Of a DNA stretch of 64,000 bases, positions 7,626 through 17,559 are shown one piece after another (the stretch's first letter is position 1; every line of letters begins with the position of its first letter). The position numbers were made by a program, and so were the translations under genes. Origin of the DNA: Iodobacter violaceini (lineage in GTDB: Bacteria > Pseudomonadota > Gammaproteobacteria > Burkholderiales > Chitinibacteraceae); NCBI RefSeq assembly GCF_011601265.1, contig NZ_JAAOLX010000010.1:87326-151325 (forward strand). The letters run 5' to 3'. The notes under the pieces were generated by a model that was not told the DNA's origin, did not search any database, and saw only the letters and a list, made by a program, of their open reading frames with translations.

Positions 7626-8992
7626 TGTTGTCCCTGCAAGAAACCGCACAGGCTCTGAAAGCCTCCTTCACTGGCGCTGGCGAGGCTCGCTTTGCGCGTG
7701 TCACCACAGACAGCCGTGATATTCGTGCGGGTGATTTATTTATTGCTTTGCGTGGTGAAAAATTTAACGCAAATGAGTTTGCCGATGCCGCCATTGCCGC
7801 TGGTGCTGTTGCCGCCATCGTCGATACACCGATTGCCGGGCCGCATATTTTAGTCAGCGACACCCTGGCTGCCCTTGGGCAACTTGCAGCCTGCTGGCGC
7901 GAGCTGCTTAAAAACACAGCGGGCCAGATCGTGATTGGTGTGACTGGCAGCAACGGCAAAACCACGGTGAAAGAAATGATTTCTGCCGTGCTGACTCAGC
8001 ACCAGGGCCAGGATTCGGTGCATGCCACCCGGGGTAATTTAAACAACCATATTGGCCTGCCGCTTACCCTGCTGGCTGCCCGTGCACAGCACCGCTATGT
8101 TGTGGCTGAAATGGGCATGAATCATTTTGATGAGATCAGCTATCTCACCCATATCGCCAAACCCGATATCGCCATCATTACCAATGCGGGCCGCTGTCAC
8201 CTTGAAGCACTGGGCAGCGTAGCGGGCGTGGCACAGGCCAAGGGTGAAATTTTTGCAGGCCTGGTTGCTGGTGGCTACGCCATTATCAATAACGATGACG
8301 ACTATGCTCCGCTCTGGCGCGAGCTGGCCAAAGAGCATCCGCAAGTCAGCTTCAGCCTCAGTAATGCCGATGTATATGCACGCAATTTGTGTGCACATAT
8401 TCATGGCGCGCAATTTACGCTCTGCACCCCTGATGATTCAGCTCAGGTCGATTTACAGATTCCTGGCTTACACAATGTACTCAATGCGCTGGGCGCAGCA
8501 GCCGTAGGGCATGCGCTCAAGATTGGCGCGGAAGACATTGCCAGCGGGCTGGCCAGTTATGAAGGCACCAAAGGCCGTTTGCAAAGCAAAAATGCATTTA
8601 ACGGCGCAAAAGTATTTGATGACACTTACAACGCCAACCCCGATTCAATGAAAGCCGCCATCGATGTTCTGGCAGGCTTTGGCCCTGAAACCCTGCTGGT
8701 TTTAGGCGATATGGGTGAAATTGGCAGCGATACAGCAGAGCGGCATCAGGAAATTGGTGCTTACGCCCGCAGCAAAGGCATACGCGCGCTTTACACCCTG
8801 GGCGAGCAAATGCAGCTGGCCAGTACGGCCTTTGGCGGAACGGCACAACATTTTGCCGACGTTGCAACATTAATCGCAGCGGTTCGCACTGATTTAACGC
8901 CAACGGCCACGCTTTTGGTCAAAGGCTCGCGTTTTATGCGCATGGAACGCGTCGTTGATGGCGTAGTGATGAACACTCTGGAGAAGATGTAA
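7625..8992 (+). CDS. murF: UDP-MurNAc-tripeptide:D-Ala-D-Ala ligase MurF
   Basis: Adds the D-Ala-D-Ala dipeptide to complete UDP-MurNAc-pentapeptide in the cytoplasm. The order is an N-terminal Mur ligase substrate domain (TTDSRDIRAGDLFIALRG, about 27-44), the central ATPase with P-loop TGSNGKTT (107-114), and a C-terminal ligase domain (FDDTYNANPDSMKAA). The 455-residue length is typical. It starts one base inside the murE stop, and mraY begins immediately after its TAA, so the three are likely co-translated. Confidence 0.95.
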   Translation: MLSLQETAQALKASFTGAGEARFARVTTDSRDIRAGDLFIALRGEKFNANEFADAAIAAGAVAAIVDTPIAGPHILVSDTLAALGQLAACWRELLKNTAGQIVIGVTGSNGKTTVKEMISAVLTQHQGQDSVHATRGNLNNHIGLPLTLLAARAQHRYVVAEMGMNHFDEISYLTHIAKPDIAIITNAGRCHLEALGSVAGVAQAKGEIFAGLVAGGYAIINNDDDYAPLWRELAKEHPQVSFSLSNADVYARNLCAHIHGAQFTLCTPDDSAQVDLQIPGLHNVLNALGAAAVGHALKIGAEDIASGLASYEGTKGRLQSKNAFNGAKVFDDTYNANPDSMKAAIDVLAGFGPETLLVLGDMGEIGSDTAERHQEIGAYARSKGIRALYTLGEQMQLASTAFGGTAQHFADVATLIAAVRTDLTPTATLLVKGSRFMRMERVVDGVVMNTLEKM

Positions 8993-10081
8993 ATGTTGTT
9001 GCTGTTAACCCAATGGCTGGGCGAATCGATTCGCGCCTTTAATGTTTTTAACTACATCACCCTCAGGGCGGTGCTGGCGACCATGACGGCGCTGGGTATC
9101 TCCTGGACGATGGGCCCATGGGTCATTAAAAAATTAACCGATTTAAAAGTAGGCCAGGTTGTCCGTACTGACGGTGTACAGGCTCATTTAATTAAAGCTG
9201 GCACCCCAACCATGGGAGGCACGCTGATTTTGCTGGCGATTGGCTTAACCACCCTGCTCTGGGGCGACTTACGCAACAAGTATGTATGGCTGGCGCTGAT
9301 TGTCACCATGGCAACGGGTGTGATTGGTTTTGTGGATGACTACCGCAAAATTGCGCTGAAAGACCCTAAGGGTTTATCGGCCAAAGCCAAGCTTTTCTGG
9401 CAATCGCTGATTGCGATTGGTGCTGGGGTATTTCTGGTCCACGCCGGCGGCAGCCTGCCCGCCAATACCGGCTTTGTGATTCCATTTTTTAAGCAGATTC
9501 TCTACCCCTTTGGCGCGATTGGCTTTTGCGTACTGACTTACTTTGTGATTGTGGGCACCAGTAATGCGGTCAACCTCACGGATGGTCTGGACGGGCTGGC
9601 GATTATGCCAACGGTGCTGATTTCTTTTGCTTTTTGCATTTTTGCCTATGTTGCGGGCAATGTGGTGTTTTCCAAATATCTGGGCGTGCCACATGTACCC
9701 GGCGCAGGCGAGCTGGTGATTTTCTGTGCGGCCATGGCCGGTGCAGGGCTGGGATTTTTATGGTTTAACGCCTATCCAGCCGAAGTCTTTATGGGTGACG
9801 TGGGCGCACTGGCCCTTGGCGCAGGCCTCGGTATTGTGGCGGTGATTGTTCGCCAGGAAATCGTCCTGCTGATTATGGGCGGCGTGTTTGTGATGGAAGC
9901 GTTGTCGGTAATGATTCAGGTGGCCAGCTTTAAACTGCGCGGCAAACGCGTATTCAGAATGGCACCGATTCACCACCATTACGAATTAAAAGGCTGGAAA
10001 GAAACCCAGGTTGTCGTGCGTTTCTGGATTATCACTATGCTGCTGGTTTTGGCTGGCTTAGCCACGCTGAAGCTGCGGTAA
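8993..10081 (+). CDS. mraY: Phospho-N-acetylmuramoyl-pentapeptide transferase MraY
   Basis: Integral membrane enzyme that transfers phospho-MurNAc-pentapeptide to undecaprenyl phosphate, forming lipid I. It is hydrophobic throughout with about ten predicted helices. Family signatures are GTPTMGG (about residue 72), FVDDYRKI with the catalytic [12 protein letters not shown] and the C-terminal [14 protein letters not shown] histidine cluster. The 362 residues match the family. Its stop codon TAA (10079-10081) forms the 5' edge of the putative attenuator that follows. Confidence 0.96.
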   Translation: MLLLLTQWLGESIRAFNVFNYITLRAVLATMTALGISWTMGPWVIKKLTDLKVGQVVRTDGVQAHLIKAGTPTMGGTLILLAIGLTTLLWGDLRNKYVWLALIVTMATGVIGFVDDYRKIALKDPKGLSAKAKLFWQSLIAIGAGVFLVHAGGSLPANTGFVIPFFKQILYPFGAIGFCVLTYFVIVGTSNAVNLTDGLDGLAIMPTVLISFAFCIFAYVAGNVVFSKYLGVPHVPGAGELVIFCAAMAGAGLGFLWFNAYPAEVFMGDVGALALGAGLGIVAVIVRQEIVLLIMGGVFVMEALSVMIQVASFKLRGKRVFRMAPIHHHYELKGWKETQVVVRFWIITMLLVLAGLATLKLR

Positions 10082-10126
10082 GAAGCTTAGGTGGGTGCTT
10101 CTTAGTACCCACCTAAGCGTGTTTTT
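10079..10126 (+). promoter_or_regulatory. Putative attenuator between mraY and murD
   Basis: Terminator form: GCTTAGGTGGGT (10085-10096), loop, exact complement ACCCACCTAAGC (10107-10118), then GTGTTTTT. Competing form: TAAGAAGC (10079-10086) pairs exactly with GCTTCTTA (10097-10104), using the two bases at 10085-10086 of the terminator's 5' arm and its loop, and enclosing the rest of that arm. The competing hairpin begins on the mraY stop codon, so a terminating ribosome would influence which form folds. Confidence 0.6.
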
Positions 10127-10148
10127 AAGCATTTCACTGAGATAGAAA

Positions 10149-11534
10149 ATGAATTACCAAGGCAAACATTGCATCGTTGTAGGTTTAGGCGAATCAGGCT
10201 TTTCTGCTGCTAAATGGCTGGCCGCTCAGGGCGCGCGCGTCACGGTGGCAGACAGCCGCAGCACGCCTCCAAACCTGGAACAGCTGCATGCTGCCCATCC
10301 TGATATTGAACTGCGCTTAGGTGCGTTCAGCGATGCCACGTTTGCAGATGCCGGTGCGCTGATTGTCAGCCCGGGTGTGCCACTTGCCACCCCGGCCATT
10401 GCGGCAGCGGTGGCCCGTGGCGTGCCTGCTCTGGGCGATGTGGAATTATTTGCTCAGGCCATTGCCGGCACTGCCGTTAAAGTCATTGCCATCACTGGCT
10501 CCAACGGTAAATCCACCGTCACCAGCATGGTTGGGCAGATGTGCGAAGCCGCCGGTTTAAAAGCCGTGATGGCTGGCAATATCGGCCTGCCAGTGCTGGA
10601 TGCGCTCACCGCCAGACCGGATGCCGATGTGTTTGTGCTGGAGCTTTCCAGCTTTCAGCTCGAAACCACCACCTCGCTGAATGCCGATGCCGCCACAGTA
10701 CTGAATATCAGCGAAGACCATTTAGACCGTTATAAAAATCTGGCGCATTACGCCGCCACCAAGGCTGCTATTTTTGCCGGTACTGGCGTTGTGGTACTCA
10801 ACCGCGAAGACGCACATTGCCAGGCCATGGCAGCAGCACTGCCATCCCGCCAGATTGTCTGGTTTGGTGCCGATGCGCCGCGTGCCGCTGATGAGTACGG
10901 CCTGAAAGGGGCCGAATTCACCTTAAGCCTTGGCGATGAAGCGCTGCTCAATGCGGCAGAGCTGCCCGTGGCAGGCTTACACAATGCAGTGAACGCGCTT
11001 TCTGCTATCGCGCTATGCCGCGCCATTGGCTTGGAAACAGCCCCGCTGCTGGCCGCTTTGAAATCATTCAAGGGCCTCGCACATCGGGTGGAATTTGTCG
11101 CCACCGTCAATGGCGTGGATTACTTCGATGATTCCAAAGGCACCAATGTAGGCGCAACAGAAGCTGCACTCAAAGGCATGACCCGCCCTGTTGTGCTGAT
11201 CGCTGGCGGCGATGGCAAGGGGCAGGATTTCCGCCCGCTTAAAGCCGCATGCGAGCGCATTTGCCGCGCGGTGATTCTGATTGGCCGCGACGCCCCCATT
11301 CTGGCCGAAGCGCTCAATGAAGCCCAATCACAATTTGTTGATTTTGATAACGAACATCTGCTGCCCATCCTGCAACTGCCCAATATGGAAATGGCCGTGC
11401 AGTTTGCCAGCAACTTTGCAGAAAGCGGCGATGTTGTGCTGCTTTCCCCTGCATGCGCCAGCCTCGATATGTACCGCAACTATCACCACCGCGCCGAAGT
11501 ATTTATCGCTGCGGTTAAAGGTTTAGGGAGCTGA
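10149..11534 (+). CDS. murD: UDP-MurNAc-L-alanine:D-glutamate ligase MurD
   Basis: Cytoplasmic Mur ligase that adds D-glutamate as the second stem-peptide residue. An N-terminal Rossmann-like UDP-binding domain (VVGLGESGFSAAKWLA, 10-25) is followed by the ATPase domain with P-loop TGSNGKST (116-123) and the C-terminal domain (YFDDSKGTNVGATEAAL). The length of 461 is normal. It is separated from mraY by a 67-bp spacer holding the attenuator, so its expression may be set apart from the upstream genes. Its last codons (KGLGS stop) are echoed 89 bp downstream. Confidence 0.95.
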   Translation: MNYQGKHCIVVGLGESGFSAAKWLAAQGARVTVADSRSTPPNLEQLHAAHPDIELRLGAFSDATFADAGALIVSPGVPLATPAIAAAVARGVPALGDVELFAQAIAGTAVKVIAITGSNGKSTVTSMVGQMCEAAGLKAVMAGNIGLPVLDALTARPDADVFVLELSSFQLETTTSLNADAATVLNISEDHLDRYKNLAHYAATKAAIFAGTGVVVLNREDAHCQAMAAALPSRQIVWFGADAPRAADEYGLKGAEFTLSLGDEALLNAAELPVAGLHNAVNALSAIALCRAIGLETAPLLAALKSFKGLAHRVEFVATVNGVDYFDDSKGTNVGATEAALKGMTRPVVLIAGGDGKGQDFRPLKAACERICRAVILIGRDAPILAEALNEAQSQFVDFDNEHLLPILQLPNMEMAVQFASNFAESGDVVLLSPACASLDMYRNYHHRAEVFIAAVKGLGS

Positions 11535-11535
11535 T

Positions 11536-11625
11536 ATGCCCCAGCTATTTTCTCAAACCGCCATTCGGGTATGCCCGGCGATGAGTGGGTCTAAAGATAC
11601 GCTCCCAAAAGGTTTGGAGGCCTGA
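11536..11625 (+). other. 29-codon chimeric junction ORF between murD and ftsW (tandem duplicate)
   Basis: Starts ATG 11536, 1 base after the murD stop, and ends with TGA that overlaps the ftsW ATG (TGATG). Its first residues MPQLFSQTAIRVCPAM parallel Fts[17 protein letters not shown]. Its last residues KGLEA parallel the MurD end KGLGS. It is therefore the product of an 89-bp tandem duplication of the murD/ftsW junction, since diverged. It may couple translation into ftsW; nothing shows that the peptide itself has a function. Confidence 0.7.
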
Positions 11626-12812
11626 TGCGCCAGCTATTTTCACAAGCTATCAAACGGCTGCGCCCCAATATGGCAGCCTATGATCAGGCGCTGTTCTGGT
11701 GCATTACCCTGCTGCTGACGATTGGTTTAGTGATGGTGTATTCCTCATCAATTGCGATGGCCGAAGTGGATAAAGACACTGGCTTTCGCTCTAACTATTT
11801 TTTGATTCGCCATGTGATTTTCCTGGTCGTCGGCATTGCAGGTGCATTTATTGCCTTCTCTGTTTCTACCAAAACCTGGCAGCAGTATTCATCCACCCTG
11901 TTTTTAATTGGCATGATTTTGCTGCTCCTGGTGCTGATTCCAGGCGTAGGGCGTGAAGTAAACGGCAGCCGCCGCTGGCTGTCTTTGGTGGTGATTAACT
12001 TGCAGCCATCCGAGCTGATGAAGCTGTTTGTTGTGCTTTATGCCGCGGATTACACCGTACGCAAAGCCATCAGCATGACAGGCTCATTTATGCAAAGCGT
12101 AAGCAAAGTGCTGTTCCCCATGTTTATGGTGATGGCGCTGGTGGGCGCACTTTTACTGCTGGAGCCTGACTTCGGTGCTTTTGCCGTAATTACAGCAATC
12201 GCCATGGGCGCACTCTTTTTAGGCGGCTTTAACTGGAAGCTCTTTGCCGGCCTGTTTATGTTCCTGGGCGTGGCCTTTGTGGGGCTGGTGGTCAGCTCGC
12301 CATACCGTATGCAACGCGTGCTGGGGTTTTTAGATCCGTGGAAAGATCCGTACGGCAAGGGCTATCAGCTTAGCCATTCACTGATTGCTTTTGGCCGGGG
12401 CGAATGGAGCGGCGTGGGCCTTGGGGCCAGCGTAGAAAAACTCTCCTACCTGCCCGAAGCGCATACCGACTTTTTAATGGCGATTATTGCCGAAGAGTTT
12501 GGCTTTATCGGTGTAGCCCTTGTGATTTTGCTGTTTGCTTTTCTGATTTTTCGCTCTTTTATGATCGGCGTGCAAGCCGCAAAGCTGGAGCGCCACTGGC
12601 AAGCTTTAGCCGCGCAAGGCGTAGGAATCTGGATGGGCGTGCAGTCATTTATCAATATTGGCGTAAATATGGGCCTGATGCCCACCAAGGGTTTAACCCT
12701 GCCGCTGCTGTCTTTTGGTGGCTCTGGCGTGGTTGCAAATTTAATTGCTTTAGGCGTTCTGATGCGGATTGATTACGAAAACCGCCAGCTGATCAGGGGA
12801 TACCGTGCATGA
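11625..12812 (+). CDS. ftsW: Septal peptidoglycan glycosyltransferase FtsW
   Basis: SEDS-family polytopic membrane protein that polymerises glycan strands from lipid II at the septum together with FtsI. It has about ten hydrophobic helices. SEDS signatures include [59 protein letters not shown] and [10 protein letters not shown]. The 395-residue length is typical. The start overlaps the stop of the duplicated junction ORF, and the stop overlaps murG (ATGA). The first seven codons are duplicated upstream. Confidence 0.95.
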   Translation: MRQLFSQAIKRLRPNMAAYDQALFWCITLLLTIGLVMVYSSSIAMAEVDKDTGFRSNYFLIRHVIFLVVGIAGAFIAFSVSTKTWQQYSSTLFLIGMILLLLVLIPGVGREVNGSRRWLSLVVINLQPSELMKLFVVLYAADYTVRKAISMTGSFMQSVSKVLFPMFMVMALVGALLLLEPDFGAFAVITAIAMGALFLGGFNWKLFAGLFMFLGVAFVGLVVSSPYRMQRVLGFLDPWKDPYGKGYQLSHSLIAFGRGEWSGVGLGASVEKLSYLPEAHTDFLMAIIAEEFGFIGVALVILLFAFLIFRSFMIGVQAAKLERHWQALAAQGVGIWMGVQSFINIGVNMGLMPTKGLTLPLLSFGGSGVVANLIALGVLMRIDYENRQLIRGYRA

Positions 12813-13876
12813 GTAAACGTACCCTTCTCGTGATGGCAGGCGGCACAGGCGGGCATATTTTCCCCGCCCTTGCGGTGGCTGAAGAGCTAAAAACACGCGG
12901 CTGGAAGATTATCTGGCTGGGCGCTGCCGGCCGCATGGAAACACGCATCGTGCCGGAACATGGCATTGATCTGATCACCCTCAAAATTGATGGCGTACGC
13001 GGCAAAGGGCTGCTGAAAAAACTCAGCCAGCCCTGGGTACAGCTCAAGGCCCTTTGCGGTGCATTTAAAGCCATTTTTGAGCACAGGCCTGATGTGGCCA
13101 TTGGCTTTGGCGGCTTTACCGGCTTCCCAGGCGGCGTAGCGATGCGCATGCTGTGGCTGCCACTGGTGATCCATGAACAAAACTCGGTTGCAGGGCTCAC
13201 GAATAAGGTGCTGTCTAAAATTGCCAACCGCGTGCTGTTTGCTTTTCCAAGTGCTTTTCCAGGGATTGAAGGCTGCATTGGCAACCCGGTAAGAGCTGAA
13301 ATCCAAAATCTGGCGCTGCCAGAAGCCCGCTTTGCAGGGCGCACTGGCCCGCTCAGGCTGCTGGTTGTTGGTGGCAGCTTAGGCGCACAGGTCTTTAACG
13401 AAGAAGTACCCAAGGCACTGGCCTTAATGCCTGCTGATCAGCGCCCGGTGGTGATTCATCAGGCAGGCGAAAAACATATCGAAGCCTTGCGGGCCAATTA
13501 TGCCGCCGCCGGTGTCAGCGCAGATTGCGTGGCTTTTATCAGCGATATGGCAGAGGCCTACGCCAATGCCGACCTTATTTTATGCCGTGCCGGTGCCCTG
13601 ACCGTGGCCGAGCTGGCCTGTGTAGGCGCCGCATCGGTGCTGGTGCCTTTTCCGCACGCCGTTGATGATCACCAAACCGGCAATGCACGCTATTTAAGTG
13701 AGAACGGTGCAGGCCTTTTAATTTCACAAAAAGAATTTAACGCCGCCGCGTTTGCCCAATTACTGACCCAAACCAGCCGCGGGCAATGCTTAAGCATCGC
13801 CAAGCTAGCACGCGGTCTGGCAAAACCGGATGCCACGATGCAAGTGGTATCGGTGATTGAAGAATTAGCCAAGTAG
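12809..13876 (+). CDS. murG: UDP-GlcNAc:lipid I GlcNAc transferase MurG
   Basis: Peripheral inner-membrane GT-B glycosyltransferase that converts lipid I to lipid II. The N-terminal glycine-rich motif [10 protein letters not shown] is at residues 11-20. The acceptor loop is [12 protein letters not shown], the second-domain glycine-rich loop is [12 protein letters not shown], and the nucleotide-sugar site is [11 protein letters not shown]. The length is 355 residues. The start overlaps ftsW by 4 bases, and murC follows after 5 bp. Confidence 0.96.
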   Translation: MSKRTLLVMAGGTGGHIFPALAVAEELKTRGWKIIWLGAAGRMETRIVPEHGIDLITLKIDGVRGKGLLKKLSQPWVQLKALCGAFKAIFEHRPDVAIGFGGFTGFPGGVAMRMLWLPLVIHEQNSVAGLTNKVLSKIANRVLFAFPSAFPGIEGCIGNPVRAEIQNLALPEARFAGRTGPLRLLVVGGSLGAQVFNEEVPKALALMPADQRPVVIHQAGEKHIEALRANYAAAGVSADCVAFISDMAEAYANADLILCRAGALTVAELACVGAASVLVPFPHAVDDHQTGNARYLSENGAGLLISQKEFNAAAFAQLLTQTSRGQCLSIAKLARGLAKPDATMQVVSVIEELAK

Positions 13877-13881
13877 AAACG

Positions 13882-15273
13882 ATGATGAAACACAAAGTTA
13901 AACGTATCCATTTTGTAGGCATAGGCGGCGTCGGCATGAGCGGTATCGCTGAAGTTTTGCTCAACCTTGGGTTTGAGATCAGTGGCTCAGACCTCGGCAG
14001 CAATGCCACCAGCCAGCGCCTTGCTGCAAACGGCGCGCACGTCCATTTGGGCCATGCGGCCGAATATGTGGCCAATGCAGATGTGGTGGTGATTTCCAGC
14101 GCGGTAAAAGACGACAACCCGGAAGTGATCGAAGCACGTAATCGTAAAATACCGGTGGTGCCACGGGCACAAATGCTGGCCGAGCTGATGCGCTTAAAGC
14201 AAGGCATCGCCATTGCCGGCACGCACGGCAAAACCACTACCACCAGCCTGACTGCCTCGATTTTAGAAGCAGCGGGGCTTGATCCTACCTTTGTAATTGG
14301 CGGCAAATTACACGCGGCAGGCAGCAATGCACGCCTTGGCCATGGCGACTTTTTAGTGGCCGAAGCCGATGAAAGCGATGCGTCTTTCCTGCTGCTCACC
14401 CCGGTGATCTCGGTAGTGACCAATATCGATCAGGACCATATGGATACCTATGGTCACGACTTTAATAATCTGAAGAAGGCGTTTATTACCTTCTTGCAGC
14501 ACCTGCCCTTCTATGGCCGCGCCGTACTGTGCATTGATGATCCTTATGTGCGCGAGATCCTGCCGCAGGTCACCAGCCCGATTACCAGCTACGGCATCAG
14601 CCCGGATGCCATGCTGCGCGCAGAAAACATTGTGGCGCTCGATGGCCGTATGCAATTTGATGCAGTTTGGGAAAACGGCGAATCACGCCGCCTGCCCATC
14701 ACACTGAATATGCCAGGCATGCACAATGTGCTCAACGCTCTGGCCGCGATTGCGGTAGGGATTGAAATTGGCGCAGATGAAGCCGCCATTCAGTCAGCAT
14801 TAGCAAGCTTCCAGGGAGTAGGACGCCGCTTCCAGCGCTATGGCGAAATAGCGCTTGAAACAGGCGGCAGCTTTACGCTGGTGGATGACTACGGCCACCA
14901 CCCGGTTGAGATGGCCGCCACCATTGCCGCTGCACGGGGTGCGTTTCCGGGCCGCCGCTTAGTGCTGGCATTTCAGCCTCACCGCTACACCCGCACCCGC
15001 GATTGCTTTGAAGATTTTGTACAAGTGTTATCCACGGTTGATGGCTTATTGCTTGGCGAAGTGTATGCCGCCGGCGAAACCCCGATTGTGGCCGCAGACA
15101 GCCGCAGCCTGGCCCGCGCCGTGCGTGTAGTTGGCAAGGTAGAGCCGCAATTTGTGGCCGATATCCAGGAAATGCCCGCCGCCATTATGGCCGCAGCCAA
15201 AGATGGCGATGTGATTATCACCATGGGCGCAGGCACGATAGGCGGCGTTCCGGGCAAGGTTGCTGCATTGTAA
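13882..15273 (+). CDS. murC: UDP-MurNAc:L-alanine ligase MurC
   Basis: First amino-acid-adding Mur ligase, acting in the cytoplasm. The N-terminal Rossmann motif [17 protein letters not shown] (10-26) binds UDP-MurNAc, the P-loop is GTHGKTTTT (113-121), and the C-terminal domain contains [10 protein letters not shown] and FQPHRYTRT. The length of 463 is normal. Two tandem ATGs begin the gene (13882 and 13885). Downstream comes a palindromic repeat rather than a close junction with ddl, so a transcript boundary or processing site is possible there. Confidence 0.96.
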   Translation: MMKHKVKRIHFVGIGGVGMSGIAEVLLNLGFEISGSDLGSNATSQRLAANGAHVHLGHAAEYVANADVVVISSAVKDDNPEVIEARNRKIPVVPRAQMLAELMRLKQGIAIAGTHGKTTTTSLTASILEAAGLDPTFVIGGKLHAAGSNARLGHGDFLVAEADESDASFLLLTPVISVVTNIDQDHMDTYGHDFNNLKKAFITFLQHLPFYGRAVLCIDDPYVREILPQVTSPITSYGISPDAMLRAENIVALDGRMQFDAVWENGESRRLPITLNMPGMHNVLNALAAIAVGIEIGADEAAIQSALASFQGVGRRFQRYGEIALETGGSFTLVDDYGHHPVEMAATIAAARGAFPGRRLVLAFQPHRYTRTRDCFEDFVQVLSTVDGLLLGEVYAAGETPIVAADSRSLARAVRVVGKVEPQFVADIQEMPAAIMAAAKDGDVIITMGAGTIGGVPGKVAAL

Positions 15274-15282
15274 AAACAAAAG

Positions 15283-15391
15283 ATCTGCAGACACAAAGGA
15301 AGAACACAGAGCGCACAAACCATTACGAATCAAACGATGTTGAACTCGTTTTCTCGCTTGTTTTAATCTCAGTGTTCTCTGTGTCTGCAGA
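15283..15391. repeat. Long intergenic palindrome, diverged copy E (murC/ddl)
   Basis: Left arm TCTGCAGACACAAAGGAAG, then AACACAGAG; right arm CAGTGTTCTCTGTGTCTGCAG. The arms are near-perfect complements around a roughly 60-bp centre. It shares the ACACAGAG/CTCTGTG core with the other palindromes but has different outer ends, so it is a diverged relative. It lies inside the dcw cluster. Confidence 0.65.
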
Positions 15392-15441
15392 ATGTTTTAG
15401 TGATGTTTAATTGCCTCTTGATTGAGGGTTGAGTACGCAAA

Positions 15442-16350
15442 ATGAATAAATACGGAAAAGTAGCGGTCGTGATGGGTGGCACTTCAGCAGAGCGTGAAGT
15501 GTCATTAATGAGCGGCAAAGGTGTTTTGGAAGCCCTGCAGGCACGCGGCGTGGATGCGCACGCTTTTGATCCGGCAACAACGCCTCTTGAAGCGTTAAAA
15601 ACAGAAGGTTTTGACCGCGCATTTCTGATTTTGCACGGCCCGTTTGGTGAAGACGGCACTTTGCAGGGCGCGCTTGAAGTGATGGGCATCCCTTACACGG
15701 GTTGTGGTGTATTGGCCTCAGCGCTGGGTATGGATAAGCTGCGAAGCAAGTTAATCTGGCAAGCGCTTGGCCTGCCGATTCCAGCTTTTGAAATTTTGAA
15801 TGCAAACAGCGATTTTGCTGCGATTGAACAAAAACTTGGCCTGCCATTATTTGTAAAACCAGCCTGCGAAGGCTCCAGTATTGGCGTGAGCAAAGTAAAG
15901 AATACCGGGGAACTTGCCGCCGCGTTCGAAGAAGCTTACAAGTATGACAAGATTGTGATTGCAGAACAGTTCATTGGTGGGGGAGAATACACCGCCGCTG
16001 TACTGGGCGAACAAGTGCTGTCGTTTGTAAAAATCGAACCTGCTACAGAATTCTACGATTACGAAGCCAAATATATCCGCGATGACACGGTTTACCGTTG
16101 TCCTGCGGGTTTGTCTGCACAGCTCAACGAGCAAATTACCGCTTACGTGAAACAAGCCTTTTGGGCGCTTGGCGGCCGGGGTTGGGCACGTATTGATTTC
16201 TTAATGGATGAAGCGGGCAAACCTTATTTATTAGAAGCCAATACCGCGCCAGGCATGACTTCACATAGTTTATTTCCTATGGCAGCAAGAGAAGCCGGCT
16301 TAAGTTATGAGGATTTAGTTTTGCAAGTATTAAACAGCACGCTGGAATAA
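15442..16350 (+). CDS. ddl: D-alanine-D-alanine ligase
   Basis: ATP-grasp enzyme that joins two D-alanines for the pentapeptide terminus. The N-terminal signature is [17 protein letters not shown]. The ATP-grasp elements are [14 protein letters not shown] and the metal-binding C-terminal [17 protein letters not shown]. The length of 302 matches DdlB-type enzymes found in dcw clusters. It sits after a 168-bp spacer filled by a palindromic repeat, and ftsQ starts 58 bp downstream. Confidence 0.95.
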   Translation: MNKYGKVAVVMGGTSAEREVSLMSGKGVLEALQARGVDAHAFDPATTPLEALKTEGFDRAFLILHGPFGEDGTLQGALEVMGIPYTGCGVLASALGMDKLRSKLIWQALGLPIPAFEILNANSDFAAIEQKLGLPLFVKPACEGSSIGVSKVKNTGELAAAFEEAYKYDKIVIAEQFIGGGEYTAAVLGEQVLSFVKIEPATEFYDYEAKYIRDDTVYRCPAGLSAQLNEQITAYVKQAFWALGGRGWARIDFLMDEAGKPYLLEANTAPGMTSHSLFPMAAREAGLSYEDLVLQVLNSTLE

Positions 16351-16408
16351 TAAGCGGTGATTTTATTATGCCATTTCAGCCCACAAACCATTGCAGCGAG
16401 GTTCGCCC

Positions 16409-17176
16409 ATGTGGGATAAACCTCAGCTTTTAATGTGGTTTGCCAATTTGCTGACTGCATTAGCTTTATTGCTTTTGTTTTACGCCTTGCTGTTTTTAAC
16501 TGTGCATTCGCCTTTGTTTCCAATTAAAAGAATCAAAGTGGATGGTGATTTAGTTCACGTTACACGCGAGCAATTGCAATACGTTATTAAGCACGAACTG
16601 ACAGGGACGTTTTTTACCCTGGACTTGGATAAGACACGGCAGGCCTTTGAAAAGCTGCCGTGGGTAAGGCAAGTGACGGTACGCAGGCACTGGCCAGACC
16701 GGGTAGAAGTCAGGGTAGAAGAGCACAAGGCAGTTGCACGCTGGGGCTCGGTGGCCCTGCTCAATAGCTATGGTGAGCGTTTTGATGCGGCATCTAACGA
16801 TCAGCTGCCCATTCTGGAAGGCCCGGAAGGCACAGAAAAGGTCATGATTGATGGCTTTGCAGAGCTGCATAAAACCTTGCAGCCACTGGGGAAAAAAGCC
16901 ACCCACGTCTGGCTTTCCGAACGAAGAGCATGGCGCTTTGAGCTGGATCACCAGCTGATTATTGAAGTAGGCAGAGATGAACCAGTCGCCAGAACTGCAC
17001 GGTTTGTAACGGCCTACCCCAATTCGCTGGCTTTGCTGAAACAGCCTTTTGAATATGTAGATTTGCGTTATCCCAATGGCTTTGCAGTCAGATTGCCAGA
17101 GTACAAGCCAGCAGAAAGTAAGCCCGTGGTAAAGCCAGCTGTACCGGCCAGGCCTGCAGCAGCAAAACCGGCATAA
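16409..17176 (+). CDS. ftsQ: Cell division protein FtsQ
   Basis: Bitopic divisome scaffold that recruits FtsB/FtsL. The order is a short cytoplasmic segment, a transmembrane helix (about residues 8-31), a POTRA domain (FPIKRIKVDGDLVHVTREQL onwards), a beta domain (WVRQVTVRRHWPDRVEVRVEE), and a Pro/Ala/Lys-rich tail. I chose ATG 16409 (MWDKPQLL) with GAGG 8 nt upstream; the frame extends to a TTG at 16391. That gives 255 residues. The low-complexity tail (KPVVKPAVPARPAAAKPA) is unusual but plausible. The following 383 bp hold the repeated ftsA leaders. Confidence 0.92.
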   Translation: MWDKPQLLMWFANLLTALALLLLFYALLFLTVHSPLFPIKRIKVDGDLVHVTREQLQYVIKHELTGTFFTLDLDKTRQAFEKLPWVRQVTVRRHWPDRVEVRVEEHKAVARWGSVALLNSYGERFDAASNDQLPILEGPEGTEKVMIDGFAELHKTLQPLGKKATHVWLSERRAWRFELDHQLIIEVGRDEPVARTARFVTAYPNSLALLKQPFEYVDLRYPNGFAVRLPEYKPAESKPVVKPAVPARPAAAKPA

Positions 17177-17297
17177 CCATGTCGTTTTTGAAAAATAGTA
17201 AGGCGGGTAAAACCTGTCGCAAACAGAAAATTCAGCGATGCGATTTTTTTATCAAATCGTTTTTAAAAAGTAAGCCATTGAGTAAAGAGATTGTCAG

Positions 17298-17375
17298 GTG
17301 ACCAGAGATAGCAAAAACATCGTTGTCGGGCTCTGCCATCGCACAAGCTTTAAGCCACTAAATTCAGCGACATGA
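17298..17375 (+). other. Decoy ORF 1: 25 codons mimicking the FtsA N-terminus
   Basis: GTG start with AGAGA upstream. It encodes MTRDSKNIVVGL, then a non-FtsA tail ending LNSAT and TGA (17373-17375). The first 12 residues match FtsA except Val for Ile at position 9. It has its own initiation signals but the Shine-Dalgarno is weaker than in the next copy. Whether it is translated is unknown. Confidence 0.6.
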
Positions 17376-17428
17376 CCGTTATTTCATGTTGTTTTTTAAA
17401 GTAATACGCATTGTAAAGAGGTTGTCAG

Positions 17429-17506
17429 GTGACCAGAGATAGCAAAAACATCATTGTCGGGCTCTGTCATCGCACAAGCTTCAAGCCACTAAATTCAGCG
17501 ACATGA
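17429..17506 (+). other. Decoy ORF 2: 25 codons mimicking the FtsA N-terminus
   Basis: GTG start 8 nt after AAAGAGG, the same Shine-Dalgarno as ftsA itself. It encodes MTRDSKNIIVGL and then the same tail as decoy ORF 1. Of the three base differences from ORF 1, two are synonymous (TGC/TGT, TTT/TTC) and one is Val/Ile. All three fall inside the ORF, none in the 53 bases after it. Confidence 0.6.
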
Positions 17507-17559
17507 CCGTTATTTCATGTTGTTTTTTAAAGTAATACGCATTGTAAAGAGGTTGTCAG

